From: Sphingomicrobium astaxanthinifaciens
Lineage (GTDB): Bacteria; Pseudomonadota; Alphaproteobacteria; Sphingomonadales; Sphingomonadaceae
Assembly (NCBI RefSeq): GCF_022865105.1
Contig: NZ_JAKNYM010000002.1
Span: 467,501-531,500 of the forward strand
Length of the DNA: 64,000 nucleotides
Reading direction: 5' to 3'
Shown here one piece after another: positions 18,111 to 29,910 of the stretch; position 1 is the stretch's first letter, and each line of letters begins with the position of its first letter. The position numbers were made by a program, and so were the translations under genes. Below the pieces are notes generated by a model, which ran no database searches, had not been told where the DNA came from, and saw only the letters and a program-made list of their open reading frames with translations.

Positions 18111-19730
18111 CTGTTAGCGCCCGATCGCCCCGGCGACAATTCACCCGCGCAAAGCGTCGGCGAATTGTCGGCGGCGTTGAAGCGCACGGTCGAGGACCGC
18201 TTCGGGCAGGTGCGCGTGCGCGGCGAGATCTCGGGCTGGAAGCGCGCCGCCTCGGGGCATTGCTATTTCACCTTGAAGGATGCCGATGCCTGCCTCGATG
18301 CGGTGCTGTGGAAGGGGCAGGCGGGGCGGCTCGCCTTCGCCCCCGAGGACGGCGCCGAGGTGATCGCCACCGGCAAGGTCACCACCTATCCCGGGCGCTC
18401 CAAGTACCAGATCGTCGTCGCGTCGATGGAGCTGGCGGGCGAGGGCGCGCTGATGGCGCTGCTCGAGAAGCGCAAGAAGGCGCTCGCGGGGGAAGGGCTG
18501 TTCGCGCGCGAGCGCAAGCGCCCGCTGCCCTACCTGCCGCGCGTGATCGGGGTGGTGACCAGCCCGACCGGCGCGGTCATCCGCGACATCCTCCACCGGC
18601 TCGAGGATCGCTGCCCGACGCACGTGATCGTCTGGCCGGTGCAGGTCCAGGGCGAGCGCGCCGCCGCGCAGGTCGCGCAAGCGATCGCCGGTTTCGACGC
18701 GCTCGACGCGGACGGCCCGGTGCCGCGCCCCGACCTCCTCATCGTCGCGCGCGGGGGCGGGTCGATCGAGGACCTGTGGGCGTTCAACGAGGAAGCCGTG
18801 GTGCGCGCCGCCGCCGCCTGTTCGATCCCGCTGATCAGCGCGGTCGGGCACGAGACCGACGTCACGCTGATCGACCATGCCGCCGACCGCCGCGCGCCGA
18901 CCCCCACCGCCGCCGCCGAGATGGCGGTCCCGGTGCTCGCCGAGCTGCGCGGCTGGCTCGGCGAACTCGACCGGCGCCGGCGCGACCGGCTCGCGCGCGA
19001 GCTCGAACAGCGCGCCCGCCGCGTCGCCGACCTCGGCGACCGGCTGCCGACCCCCCAGCGGCTGCTCGAGCCGCCATCGCGGCTGCTCGGCGAGGCCACC
19101 CGCGCGCTGCGCGCGGGGCTGCGGCACCGCGCGCAGGGCGCGGGCGCGCGGCTCGCGGCGGTCGCCGGGCGGCACCGCGCCGACCTGCTCGAACGCCGGG
19201 TGACGGGCGCCGCCGAGCGGCTCGAGGCGCAGGCACAGCGGCTCGCCGGCGGATTGCGCGAAGGGGTGCGGCGCGGCGCGGCGCGGCTCGACGCGCAGGC
19301 CGAGCGCGCGGTGGTCGCGCTGCGCCAGCAGCTGCGGCGCGAGGAGGCGCGCGCCGCGGCGATCACCAGCCGGCTGCGTCCCGAGCCGGTGCGGCGCAGC
19401 CTCGGCGACCTGTCGCGGCGGCTCGAGGCGGCGTGGGAGATGGCGCGGCTGGTCCACCCCGACCGCCCGCTCGCGCGCGGCTTCGCGCGGGTGATGGCGG
19501 GGGAGACGGTGGTGACCGGAGTGGGGATGGCACGCTCGGCGGCCGCGCTCGACCTCGTCTTCCACGACGGCCGGCTGGCGGTGGTCCCCGCCGCCGCGCC
19601 GGGCGCACCGGGCGGCGCGCCCAAGGCGCCGCGCGCGCCGCGCGCCGTTGCGAAGCGCGGCAAGAGCGCCTATCGGGGCGGCAGTGACCAGCGCGGCCTG
19701 TTCGACCGCGACGAGGATGGAGATCCCTGA
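18111..19730 (+). CDS. xseA: Exodeoxyribonuclease VII large subunit (start uncertain)
   Basis: About 540 residues. ExoVII degrades single-stranded DNA together with XseB. The N-terminal OB-fold reads [40 protein letters not shown] and [15 protein letters not shown]. The catalytic domain has [30 protein letters not shown] and [20 protein letters not shown] long coiled-coil region (Arg/Ala/Glu-rich, about 290-440) follows, ending [10 protein letters not shown]. No ATG or GTG lies in frame near the expected start. CTG (18111) or TTG (18165) are the available near-cognate codons, so the 5' end is unresolved. A Pro/Ala/Lys-rich tail ends the protein. Confidence 0.9.
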   Translation: MLAPDRPGDNSPAQSVGELSAALKRTVEDRFGQVRVRGEISGWKRAASGHCYFTLKDADACLDAVLWKGQAGRLAFAPEDGAEVIATGKVTTYPGRSKYQIVVASMELAGEGALMALLEKRKKALAGEGLFARERKRPLPYLPRVIGVVTSPTGAVIRDILHRLEDRCPTHVIVWPVQVQGERAAAQVAQAIAGFDALDADGPVPRPDLLIVARGGGSIEDLWAFNEEAVVRAAAACSIPLISAVGHETDVTLIDHAADRRAPTPTAAAEMAVPVLAELRGWLGELDRRRRDRLARELEQRARRVADLGDRLPTPQRLLEPPSRLLGEATRALRAGLRHRAQGAGARLAAVAGRHRADLLERRVTGAAERLEAQAQRLAGGLREGVRRGAARLDAQAERAVVALRQQLRREEARAAAITSRLRPEPVRRSLGDLSRRLEAAWEMARLVHPDRPLARGFARVMAGETVVTGVGMARSAAALDLVFHDGRLAVVPAAAPGAPGGAPKAPRAPRAVAKRGKSAYRGGSDQRGLFDRDEDGDP

Positions 19731-19945
19731 TGCTGCTCGGCGGCGGACGCGAAGCGCGAATCCACTATGACGATGCCACCTTCCGGCTGATTGCCCACGG
19801 CGACCATGTGCGCTGCGCAGTGACGGGCGCGAAGATCCCGCTGGCCGAGCTCAAATATTGGTCGGTCGCGCGGCAGGAGGCCTATGTCGACGCGCATGCC
19901 AGCCTCGAGGCCGAACGCCGCGCGCGCGGCGGCAAACTGGCCTGA
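19730..19945 (+). CDS. DUF2093 family protein
   Basis: 71 residues. The sequence REARIHYDDATFRLIAHGDHVRCAVTGAKIPLAELKYWSVARQEAY is shortened here to its landmarks: the HGDHVRCAVTG segment and the I.L.ELKYWSV.RQE motif are characteristic of DUF2093, a small alphaproteobacterial family usually found behind xseA. The function is unknown. The ATG shares its A with the xseA TGA (TGATG), so translation is coupled. Confidence 0.9.
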   Translation: MLLGGGREARIHYDDATFRLIAHGDHVRCAVTGAKIPLAELKYWSVARQEAYVDAHASLEAERRARGGKLA

Positions 19946-20149
19946 ACCGCTTGCCGCGGCGCCGGCGCCGTCCGTCGCGCGGCTGTGTCAGCTCGGCAAC
20001 AGTCCGTAGTCAAATTGTCAAAACCCCCTTCGGTGCGGTTGCGTATCGGAGGCACAGCGCCCTAGCGTCGCGCCGATGTCGACGAATGATCGTCGTGACA
20101 TCTGGCTTTTTTCGCCGGTGCCCCGGTGCCGGTGATGAGAGGGGAAACT

Positions 20150-23100
20150 ATGAACATCGATAAGAAGAACGTGCTGCTGGCCAGCACCGTGATCGCCGGG
20201 ATGGCGTTTGCGGCGCCGGCCTATGCGCAGGACCAGGGCGAGGAAACCGGCCCGGTCGAACAGCAGAACACCGACGTCAATGCCGAGGGCGCGCCGATCG
20301 CGGAAGCCCAGGACATCGTCATCACCGGTACGCGTATCGCGCGTCCCAACGTCGACAGCGCCAGCCCGGTCACCGTGGTCGGCGAAGAAGTCATCGCCCA
20401 GACCGGCACGACCCGCGTTGAGGACCTCCTCAACTCGCTGCCGCAGGTGACGCCGGGCCAGACGGCGTTCGTCTCGAACGGCGCGACCGGTACCGCGACC
20501 GTCAACCTGCGCGGCCTCGGCTCGAACCGTACGCTGGTCCTGATCAACGGCCGCCGCCTGCAGCCGGGTGACCCCCGCCAGCCGGTCGCCGACATCAACC
20601 AGATTCCCGCCGCGCTCGTCGAGCGCATCGACGTCCTCACCGGCGGCGCCTCGTCGACCTATGGTGCCGACGCGGTTGCGGGGGTTGTCAACTTCGTGAT
20701 GAATACCGACTTCGAAGGCGTCCAGCTCGACGCGTCGTTCGGTGTCTACCAGCACAACAACCGCGGTGAGCGCGCCTTCGGCGATCGTCTCATCACCGAC
20801 GCGCAGGACGCGCGCGGCTTCACCTACCCGACCGGTTCGGTGTGGGACGGCGAGACGCTCGACGTCCAGCTCACCATGGGTGCGGGCTTCGACGACGGCC
20901 GCGGTCATGCGGTGCTCTACGCGGGCTACCGCGAGATCGAGCCGATCCTCCAGGGTGATCGCGACTATTCGTCGTGCGCCATCAACACCGCCGGCAACTG
21001 CGGTGGTTCGTTCAACTCGCCCAACGCGACCATCGTCGATCCCACCTTCGGTGGCTTCTTCTTCGGTGTCGCCGACGGTTCGGACGACTTCTCGGGCTTC
21101 GGCACCCCCGGTGCGCCGCCCTACAACTACGCGCCGGTGAACTTCTTCCAGCGTCCCGATACCCGTTGGACCGCTGGCGGTTTTGCCAACTATGAAATCA
21201 GCGACCAGGTCGAAGCCTACGCCGAGTTCATGTTCATGGACGACCGTTCGGACGCGCAGATCGCCGAATCGGGCACTTTCTTCGCCGAGCAGTATGACCT
21301 GGCGTGCGACAGCCCGCTGCTGACCGCTGCGCAGGGGGCCACCCTGTGCGCCGCGATCGACGGCGAGGCCGATGCGGGCGACCCGGTCGCCGACGGCGTC
21401 GTGCCGATCTTCATCGGTAAGCGTAACGTCGAAGGTGGCGGTCGTAACGACGCGCTGCGTCACACCGGCTACCGCGTGGTTGCCGGTCTTCGCGGCGACA
21501 TCAACGAGCGCATCAGCTACGACGTGAGCGCCCAGCACGGCATCACCGACTATTCGACCTTCTACTCGAACGACTTCTCGCTGAGCCGTCTGCGGCAGGC
21601 CCTCCAGGCCACCACCGACGCCAACGGCAACGTCGTCTGCGCCGATCCGACCGCGGTTGCCGCGGGCTGCGTTCCCTACAACCCGTTCCAGGGCCAGGGC
21701 CTCGTCAGCGATCCGCGCAACGGTGTGACGCAGGCCGCGCTCGACTATGTGCTCGTTCCGGGCCAGGTCACCGGTGACGTCAAGCAGAGCATCTTCCAGG
21801 CCTATGCCACGGCGGAACTGTTCAACATCGACCCGATGGCGGCGGTGACCGTCCTCGGCGGTGTCGAATATCGCCAGGAATCGCTCGCGATCCGTCCGGA
21901 CATCACCTTCCAGACCGGCGACCTTGCCGGCCAGGGCGGTGACAACCCGCCGGTCAACGGCGACCTCGGCGTGACCGACCTGTTCGCCGAAATGCTCGTC
22001 CCGGTCCTGTCGGACATGCCCGGCATCGACAGCCTGACCTTCGAACTCGGCTATCGTAACTCGGACTATTCGACGGGTGCCAACACCGACACCTACAAGG
22101 TCCTCGCGGAATATTCGCCGATCTCGGAGATCAAATTCCGCGGCGGGTACAACCGTGCGGTTCGCGCGCCGAACATCCTCGAGCTGTTCTCGCCGCAGAG
22201 CCGTGGCCTGTGGTCGGGTGTCGATCCCTGCTCGGGCGCCACGCCCGAATTCACCGCGGCGCAGTGCGCCAACACCGGCGTGAGCGGTGCCCAGTACGGC
22301 ACCATCGCGCCGAGCCCGGCGGACCAGTATAACGCGATCTTCGGCGGCAACCCCTCGGTTGACCCGGAAGTCGCGGACACCTGGACGGCCGGTGCGGTGT
22401 TCCAGGGCGGCGACATGCTGCCGGGCTTCGTCGCCACGGTCGACTACTACCAGATCGACGTCGAAGGCGCGATCTCGACCGTCGGTGCCGAAACGATCCT
22501 GCGTCAGTGCGCGCTGACCGGCGATTCCGACTTCTGTAGCCTCGTCGTTCGCGACCCGATCTCGGGTTCGCTGTGGGCGGGTCAGAACGGCTTCGTCATC
22601 AACACGCTCCAGAACATCGGCGGTTTCTCGACCGAAGGTGTCGACGTGGGCCTCAGCTACGGCCGTGACATCGGCCCGGGTCGTGTCAACCTCGACCTGC
22701 TGGGCACCTACCTGCTCGAATATGCTGCCGACGCCGGGATCCCCGTCGAAGGTGGTGACGCGGTCGTCGACTGCGCGGGCTACGCCGGTTCGTTCTGCGG
22801 CTTCCCGCAGCCCGAATGGCGTCACACCTTCCGCACGGCGTACAACATGGACAACGGCTTCGGTGTCGCGGTCCGTTGGCGCCACATCGGTGCGGTCGAG
22901 CTCGACCAGTTCATCGATGATCCGGATCGTGCCTTCTCGGGTACCCCGGACGAGCGCGGCAACCTCGCGTCGAAGGATTACTTCGACCTCACGCTCACCT
23001 ATGACGTCAACGACGACATCGGTCTGATGCTGGGTGTCACCAATATCTTCGACACCTCGCCGCCGCTGGTTCCGGCCGCGTACGGCACTGACAACGCCAA

Positions 23101-23167
23101 CACCTGGGCGGGCACCTATCCGCCGGTGGGTCGTTACCTCTTCGCGAGCACCTCGCTGAAGTTCTAA
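20150..23167 (+). CDS. TonB-dependent outer-membrane receptor
   Basis: 1005 residues with a signal peptide (MNIDKKNVLLASTVIAGMAF to AYAQ). A plug domain includes DIVITGTRIARPN (TonB-box-like), VNLRGLGSNRTLVLINGRR and DVLTGGASSTYGADAVAGVVN. A long beta-barrel ends in aromatic FASTSLKF. It imports a ligand, unknown here, across the outer membrane with TonB-ExbBD energy. GAGAGGGGAAACT provides a good ribosome site for the second ATG of the frame. Codon use is visibly different from its neighbours (many GGT, CGT and GTT codons), suggesting strong expression. A clear terminator follows, and a TPR/2-oxoglutarate oxygenase gene faces it. Confidence 0.95.
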   Translation: MNIDKKNVLLASTVIAGMAFAAPAYAQDQGEETGPVEQQNTDVNAEGAPIAEAQDIVITGTRIARPNVDSASPVTVVGEEVIAQTGTTRVEDLLNSLPQVTPGQTAFVSNGATGTATVNLRGLGSNRTLVLINGRRLQPGDPRQPVADINQIPAALVERIDVLTGGASSTYGADAVAGVVNFVMNTDFEGVQLDASFGVYQHNNRGERAFGDRLITDAQDARGFTYPTGSVWDGETLDVQLTMGAGFDDGRGHAVLYAGYREIEPILQGDRDYSSCAINTAGNCGGSFNSPNATIVDPTFGGFFFGVADGSDDFSGFGTPGAPPYNYAPVNFFQRPDTRWTAGGFANYEISDQVEAYAEFMFMDDRSDAQIAESGTFFAEQYDLACDSPLLTAAQGATLCAAIDGEADAGDPVADGVVPIFIGKRNVEGGGRNDALRHTGYRVVAGLRGDINERISYDVSAQHGITDYSTFYSNDFSLSRLRQALQATTDANGNVVCADPTAVAAGCVPYNPFQGQGLVSDPRNGVTQAALDYVLVPGQVTGDVKQSIFQAYATAELFNIDPMAAVTVLGGVEYRQESLAIRPDITFQTGDLAGQGGDNPPVNGDLGVTDLFAEMLVPVLSDMPGIDSLTFELGYRNSDYSTGANTDTYKVLAEYSPISEIKFRGGYNRAVRAPNILELFSPQSRGLWSGVDPCSGATPEFTAAQCANTGVSGAQYGTIAPSPADQYNAIFGGNPSVDPEVADTWTAGAVFQGGDMLPGFVATVDYYQIDVEGAISTVGAETILRQCALTGDSDFCSLVVRDPISGSLWAGQNGFVINTLQNIGGFSTEGVDVGLSYGRDIGPGRVNLDLLGTYLLEYAADAGIPVEGGDAVVDCAGYAGSFCGFPQPEWRHTFRTAYNMDNGFGVAVRWRHIGAVELDQFIDDPDRAFSGTPDERGNLASKDYFDLTLTYDVNDDIGLMLGVTNIFDTSPPLVPAAYGTDNANTWAGTYPPVGRYLFASTSLKF

Positions 23168-23189
23168 CGCCAGGCGTCAGCCAAGAACT

Positions 23190-23226
23190 GGGGGGTGGGA
23201 CCAAGGTCCCGCCCCCCTTTTCTTTT
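23190..23226 (+). terminator. Rho-independent terminator of the TonB receptor gene
   Basis: A 13-bp GC-rich stem (23190-23202 with 23205-23217, one G-T wobble) has an AA apex and is followed by TTTTCTTTT. It starts 23 bases after the receptor stop and is the clearest plus-strand terminator in the window. Confidence 0.92.
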
Positions 23227-23348
23227 GGGCGCGCTCTCGGCGCGCTGCCGCCGCGTCGCCCGGCCCGCCAGCGCACCGGCGAGCGCTGGGCGCACCGGGC
23301 CCGCGCGCGGCGAATTTCGATGGTGGGATGCGAAGACCCGCGGCGCGA

Positions 23349-24788
23349 TCAGCCGGCGGGCACCATGTCGAACGCCATGGTCAGCCGCTCGCCCGTCTCG
23401 AACGGCAGCGTGCCGTGCCAGAAGATCGAGGGGAACAGCGCCAGCTTGAGCGGCGCCGGGCGCACCCGCGCCAGCGGCTCGACCGCGCGCCCGCCGTCGA
23501 TCGGCGGCTGCCCGATCTGCAGCCAGCCCTCGTGCCCCCCCGCGGTGCCGAGCCGCTCGGGCAGGTCGACATAGAGCGCCGAGGACAGCCAGCCGTGGCT
23601 GTGGATATGCGGGACGTGGTGGCCCCCGCCGCGCAGCAGGATCGACCAGCTGCCGACCATCCGCACCGCCCCCGCCGCGCGGCGCGACAGGAAGGGGTGC
23701 TGCGGCTCGGGCGCGGGCAGCGCCTCGACGTGGGTGCGCACCGCGCGCAGGATCGCCGCGCGCGCGGCGACGATCTCGGGGTCGCGTCGCTTGAACAGGT
23801 TGCCGAAGGTCTGGCTGCCCCCGCGCGGGCTCTGGCCGAGCGGGGGACCGGCGGCGTGATGCAGCGCGCGCAGCCGGGTCGCCAGCGCGCGCCGCGCCGG
23901 CGCGTCGAGCTCGACCTGCTGCTCGCTGACCAGCGATTCGCCGCGATAGAACCAGTCGGCCTGCGGGTGGCCCGAGGCGCGCAGCGCGGCCCCGAACCAG
24001 GCCCAGCATTCGAGGTCGCCATGCCGCTGCAGCGCCGCCGCGCCGACACGCAACAGCTCGTCGATGCGCCCGGTGCGCATCAGGTGGCGCAGCCGCGCCG
24101 CGTCGAACGCGCGGTCCTGCATGTTGACGAGGCGGCGGAACTGCTCGTCGGCCTCGGCAACGCGGCCGCGTTCGGACAGCAGGTCGGCGCCGACCATCGC
24201 GATCAGCGGTGAGTTGGGGAAGGCGGCGATCGCCTCGCCCCAGGCGACGTCGAGCGCGGCGCCATCCTCCATCGTCTTGAGCGTGCCGAGATAGGCCGCG
24301 CGCAGGGGTTCATCGTCTGGACGCGCCTCGACGGCGGCCGCGAAGCTGGCGGTGGCGTCGCCCTCGCGCATCATCCAGCGCAGCTGGGCGAGCGCCTGGT
24401 GGCCCGCGATCCAGCCCGGTTCGCGCGCCAGCCGCGCCTCGAGCGCGCGCGCCGCCTCGCTGGCGCGGCCCTCCATCTCGAGCGCGGAGACGAGCTCGAG
24501 CAACGCGGGCGCGCGCGTGTCGCCCCGCGCGGCGATGGCGTCGGCGATGGCGTCGGCGACGGGCTCGCCCATCTCCTTGCGCAGCGACAGGATGGCGAGC
24601 CGGTCGGGCGTCTCGGCGGCCTCGAGCAGGGCGACCGCGAGGTCGTTGCGATCGATCCGCCGCGCCAGCTCGACCAGCCGCGCGGGCGCGAGGCTGCCCT
24701 CGGCCGCGGCGGCCTCGATCAGCCGCGCGGCCTCGTCTTCGTCCCAGCGCTCCAGCGCCGCCCCGATTGCAGCCTCGACTTGGTTCAT
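23349..24788 (-). CDS. TPR-containing putative 2-oxoglutarate/Fe(II) oxygenase
   Basis: 479 residues. The N-terminal two thirds are alpha-helical repeats (Ala/Leu/Glu-rich, TPR-like; e.g. EPGWIAGHQALAQLRWM, PNSPLIAMVGADLLSERGR). The C-terminal domain resembles PF13759: GSWSILLRGGGHHVPHIHSH, GWLSSALYVDLPE, then FPSIFWHGTLPFETGERLTM. The HIHSH and WHGT histidines are the likely iron ligands. Family members are putative protein or peptide hydroxylases and in sphingomonads often sit beside TonB receptors. The target is unknown. The start MNQVEAAIG is chosen over an upstream Arg-rich extension. Confidence 0.85.
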   Translation of the reverse strand: MNQVEAAIGAALERWDEDEAARLIEAAAAEGSLAPARLVELARRIDRNDLAVALLEAAETPDRLAILSLRKEMGEPVADAIADAIAARGDTRAPALLELVSALEMEGRASEAARALEARLAREPGWIAGHQALAQLRWMMREGDATASFAAAVEARPDDEPLRAAYLGTLKTMEDGAALDVAWGEAIAAFPNSPLIAMVGADLLSERGRVAEADEQFRRLVNMQDRAFDAARLRHLMRTGRIDELLRVGAAALQRHGDLECWAWFGAALRASGHPQADWFYRGESLVSEQQVELDAPARRALATRLRALHHAAGPPLGQSPRGGSQTFGNLFKRRDPEIVAARAAILRAVRTHVEALPAPEPQHPFLSRRAAGAVRMVGSWSILLRGGGHHVPHIHSHGWLSSALYVDLPERLGTAGGHEGWLQIGQPPIDGGRAVEPLARVRPAPLKLALFPSIFWHGTLPFETGERLTMAFDMVPAG

Positions 24789-24923
24789 GGTCCGACTTGC
24801 TGGCCGGGCGCGGACGGCTTGTCCAGCCCGCGCGCGCGCTCCCCTTTGCAATCGACCGCTTGCGGGTCTAGGCTGGCACCTCGATCCGGCCGTCTGCAGC
24901 CGGCGCAGAGGGAGTTAAGAGCG

Positions 24924-25223
24924 ATGAGACATCTTCTTGCCACCGGGGCGCTGGCCCTGTGCGTTGCCGGCGCGGCGATCGCCGGGCCGCCCGACCAGGC
25001 GCGCGAGGAAGCCGCGGCGCTGGCCGCCGAGGCGACCGCCGAAGCGCGCGGCGACAATGCCTATGTCTGCAAGAAATTCCCGCCCAAGGTGGGCAGCCGG
25101 CTGGGCGGCAAGCGCCAGATCTGCAAGACCCAGCAGGAATGGGACCTGATCGAGACCGAGACCCGCACCTCGATGCAGGAAAATTCGCGGCAGGCGCTGC
25201 AGAGCAAGGGGCCCGGCGGCTGA
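24924..25223 (+). CDS. Small exported protein, unknown function
   Basis: 99 residues. The signal peptide MRHLLATGALALCVAGAAIAG is followed by a Glu/Ala-rich helix and the conserved-looking tail YVCKKFPPKVGSRLGGKRQI and CKTQQEWDLIE. The two Cys could form a disulfide in the periplasm. Similar short proteins with a 'C..F...GSRL....C.T..EW' pattern are common in sphingomonads, but I know no function. GGGAG lies upstream of the ATG. A terminator lies at 25261-25296. Confidence 0.75.
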   Translation: MRHLLATGALALCVAGAAIAGPPDQAREEAAALAAEATAEARGDNAYVCKKFPPKVGSRLGGKRQICKTQQEWDLIETETRTSMQENSRQALQSKGPGG

Positions 25224-25260
25224 GCCGGGCGCTCCGCCCGCCATGCCCAGCATGGCGCTG

Positions 25261-25296
25261 ACGCCGGTCCGGGTTCGGGCCGGCGTTTGCTTTTCC
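25261..25296 (+). terminator. Rho-independent terminator
   Basis: An 11-bp stem (25261-25271 with 25276-25286, one wobble) with a 4-base loop is followed by a T-rich stretch (TTGCTTTTCC). It serves the small exported protein gene and lies just ahead of the convergent methyltransferase stop. Confidence 0.85.
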
Positions 25297-25303
25297 TAAC
25301 GGG

Positions 25304-26127
25304 TCAGGCGCGCACCGCGTGACACTGCCAGGCGACCGGCGCGCCCGCGACCTCGATGACGCGGCAGCGCCCCGCCGCGACCTGCGGCCCGAACCGCGCC
25401 AACCAGGCCTCGGCGTCGTCCACCGCGGCGCGCTGGAGCGCGGCGGCGATGGCGCGCTCGGTGCGCGCCTTGGCGAGGAAGCCCTGCCAGATGTCCGCGC
25501 GATCGGTACCCGCGACGATCGCCTGCCCGAGCCCGCGCGCGATCTCGTCGACCAACCGCGCATGACGGGGGTGCGCGGCGCGCACCGCGAGGACCGCGCT
25601 CACCAGCGCGGGGCGGTCGCCGGCCTCGAAGGCGGCGGCGACCCCTGCGTCCGCGAGCGCGTCGAGCACGGCCGCGCGCTCGGCGGTGTCCTGCACCACC
25701 GCGCTGCGCGCGTGATGCGCGATGAAGAGCAGCGGGGCGCCGGGGTGCAGCGCCGCCGCGAGCCGCGGGCCGACCGCCGTGGGGTCGGCATATTCCACCC
25801 CGAACTGGCTGGCGGCGGCATCGAAACGCGGTTGGTCGAAAGGCAGCGCCTCGAGCGGGGTGCGGTCGAGCAGCGTCAGTCCCTCGCGCGCCGATGCCGC
25901 GATGCGCGCGGCATCGACCCCGGTGAGGCGAAGGTCGGGACGCGCGTCGAGCAGGCGGTGCGCGACCTCGCCCTTGCCGCAGGCGAGGTCGAGCACGGCG
26001 GCACCGGGCGCGAGCGCTGCCGCCCATTGGCCCCACGCCTGCGCGAGCCGCCCGCGCACCGCCGGGGTCTCGGGCAGGCAGGCGCCATGCGCGGCCTGCG
26101 CCCAATAATCGCTCCAGGCCGCCGCGC

Positions 26128-26131
<4 letters not shown>
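25304..26131 (-). CDS. Class I SAM-dependent methyltransferase
   Basis: 275 residues from a GTG that overlaps the clpB stop (GTGA). The Rossmann SAM site is [17 protein letters not shown] (motif I), then [15 protein letters not shown] with an acidic residue for the ribose, and [14 protein letters not shown] (motif IV-like). No membrane or signal sequence is present, so it is cytosolic. The substrate is not deducible. Coupling to clpB means it could be co-induced by heat stress. Confidence 0.85.
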
Positions 26132-28704
<2,573 letters not shown>

Positions 28705-28746
28705 AGGGTGTGCCCCTCAAAAAAAGCGTAGAAAATGGTCCTTCTT

Positions 28747-28784
28747 GAGCCGAATGTAGTGTTGCAAAGACGCAACACAAGGGG
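28747..28784 (-). promoter_or_regulatory. Candidate sigma-32-type promoter with inverted repeat upstream of clpB
   Basis: On the minus strand CTTG (28781-28778) is followed after 17 bases by ACTACAT (28760-28754), resembling the alphaproteobacterial heat-shock pattern CTTG-N17-CYTATnT. The spacer contains the inverted repeat TGTTGC-N6-GCAACA (28760-28777). The clpB ATG lies 50 bases downstream of the -10. Confidence 0.45.
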
Positions 28785-28810
28785 CGCGGTGTGTTTTTGG
28801 GCTAACACGC

Positions 28811-29482
28811 TCAATATTGGTCGATCCGCGCGGCTTCGCGGCGCTCGAGCGCGATGCCGCACTGGCGCCCGCCTTCTGCCTCGCTGACGCCCCAGATGCG
28901 ATATTTCCACGCATCGACATGGAAGCGCAGCCCGACATAGAAACCGAAGCCCGCGTCGTAGCGGCGCCCGTAGCGCGCGTGGACGGTGCACAGCCGGTTC
29001 ATCAGCTCGCCGCGCTCGAAGGGGTAGCGCGGCACCACGTCGAGCGCGATGTTCGAGCGGTGCACCGAGCGCGCCGAGCCGCCCGCGCAGCTGTTGAGAT
29101 AGGGGTTGCGATAGGAGGACAGCACCTCGACCTCGCCGATCGCGGGGACGACCGCTTCGGCGACGTAGCGCAGCGTGTTGACGATGCCAGGCCAGAGCGT
29201 GCGCGGGGGCACTTCATAGGCGGGCTGGCCGCACTTGCGCCAGTCGCTCGCGGTGCGCAGCAGCTGCCAGCGCTGGACCACCGAACCCACCCCGGCGGCG
29301 TCGAGATAGGCGAAATAGGCGTCGATCTCGGCCGCGAGCTGCGGGTTGCCCGCGCGCCAGGCCTGGTAGCCCGCATAATCCTGCCCGGGCTCGATATAGC
29401 TGGCCGCGGTGTCGGGCAGCATCGGCGCGATCGGCGCCATCGCGACGAGCATCGCGCTCAGGAGGCTCATGCCGGTGACCAT
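28811..29482 (-). CDS. Exported D-Ala-D-Ala carboxypeptidase-like (peptidase M15 type) protein
   Basis: About 223 residues with a hydrophobic N-terminus (LLSAMLVAMAPIAPML) that suggests export. The core motif is VLSSYRNPYLN.CAGGSARS followed by VHRSNIALDVVP. That gives the SxHxxxxAxD zinc site of M15 peptidases, with LRFHVDAWKYR supplying the third ligand. This would make it a zinc D-Ala-D-Ala carboxypeptidase or related wall hydrolase in the periplasm; the exact substrate is inferred. A second ATG four codons in (29470) is an equally possible start. It runs towards clpB on the same strand, separated from it by the candidate clpB promoter. Confidence 0.75.
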   Translation of the reverse strand: MVTGMSLLSAMLVAMAPIAPMLPDTAASYIEPGQDYAGYQAWRAGNPQLAAEIDAYFAYLDAAGVGSVVQRWQLLRTASDWRKCGQPAYEVPPRTLWPGIVNTLRYVAEAVVPAIGEVEVLSSYRNPYLNSCAGGSARSVHRSNIALDVVPRYPFERGELMNRLCTVHARYGRRYDAGFGFYVGLRFHVDAWKYRIWGVSEAEGGRQCGIALERREAARIDQY

Positions 29483-29538
29483 GCGCTATCGACGCTTGGG
29501 GCTTGCAAAGGGTCCGCCATCGGCCCAGCCTTAGGGGC

Positions 29539-29862
29539 ATGACGACACCGTTGGAAGTCGAATTGCCGCACCGCCTCGGAAAGGCGGAGGCCCGCGCCCG
29601 GATCGCGGGCAACACCCACCGTCTCGCCGACGCGATCCCGGGCGCGATGGCGGAGGTCCACGAGGCGTGGGACGGCGACTGGCTGACCCTCACGGTGGGG
29701 GCGATGGGGCAGGAGGTGCGCGCGCTGATCGAGGTCGAGGAAGCGCTCGTCAAATGCCGCATCGACCTGCCCGGGGTGCTCGGCATGTTCCGCGCCGCGA
29801 TCGAACGGGCGATGAAGACGCATGGCGAGGACCTGCTGCTCGAGGACCGCTCGCTCGACTAG
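29539..29862 (+). CDS. Polyhydroxyalkanoic acid system family protein
   Basis: 107 residues. LEVELPHRLGKAEARARIAG, WDGDWLTLTVGAMGQEVRAL and LPGVLGMFRAAIERAMKTHG fit the PHA_gran_rgn family, small proteins linked to polyhydroxyalkanoate granules or, more generally, of unknown role. Secretion signals are absent. The ATG at 29539 follows TTAGGGG. It is followed after 48 bases by the reductase gene on the same strand; a functional link to that gene is not evident. Confidence 0.82.
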   Translation: MTTPLEVELPHRLGKAEARARIAGNTHRLADAIPGAMAEVHEAWDGDWLTLTVGAMGQEVRALIEVEEALVKCRIDLPGVLGMFRAAIERAMKTHGEDLLLEDRSLD

Positions 29863-29910
29863 CCCCCATTTGCTGCTATGCTCGCGGGCGACAAGCAGGG
29901 GAGACGGGCG

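Noticed and set aside
20018-22885. 955-codon minus-strand ORF
   Set aside because: It is an antisense shadow of the TonB receptor, which has a signal peptide, plug and terminator. The minus frame has no recognisable domains.
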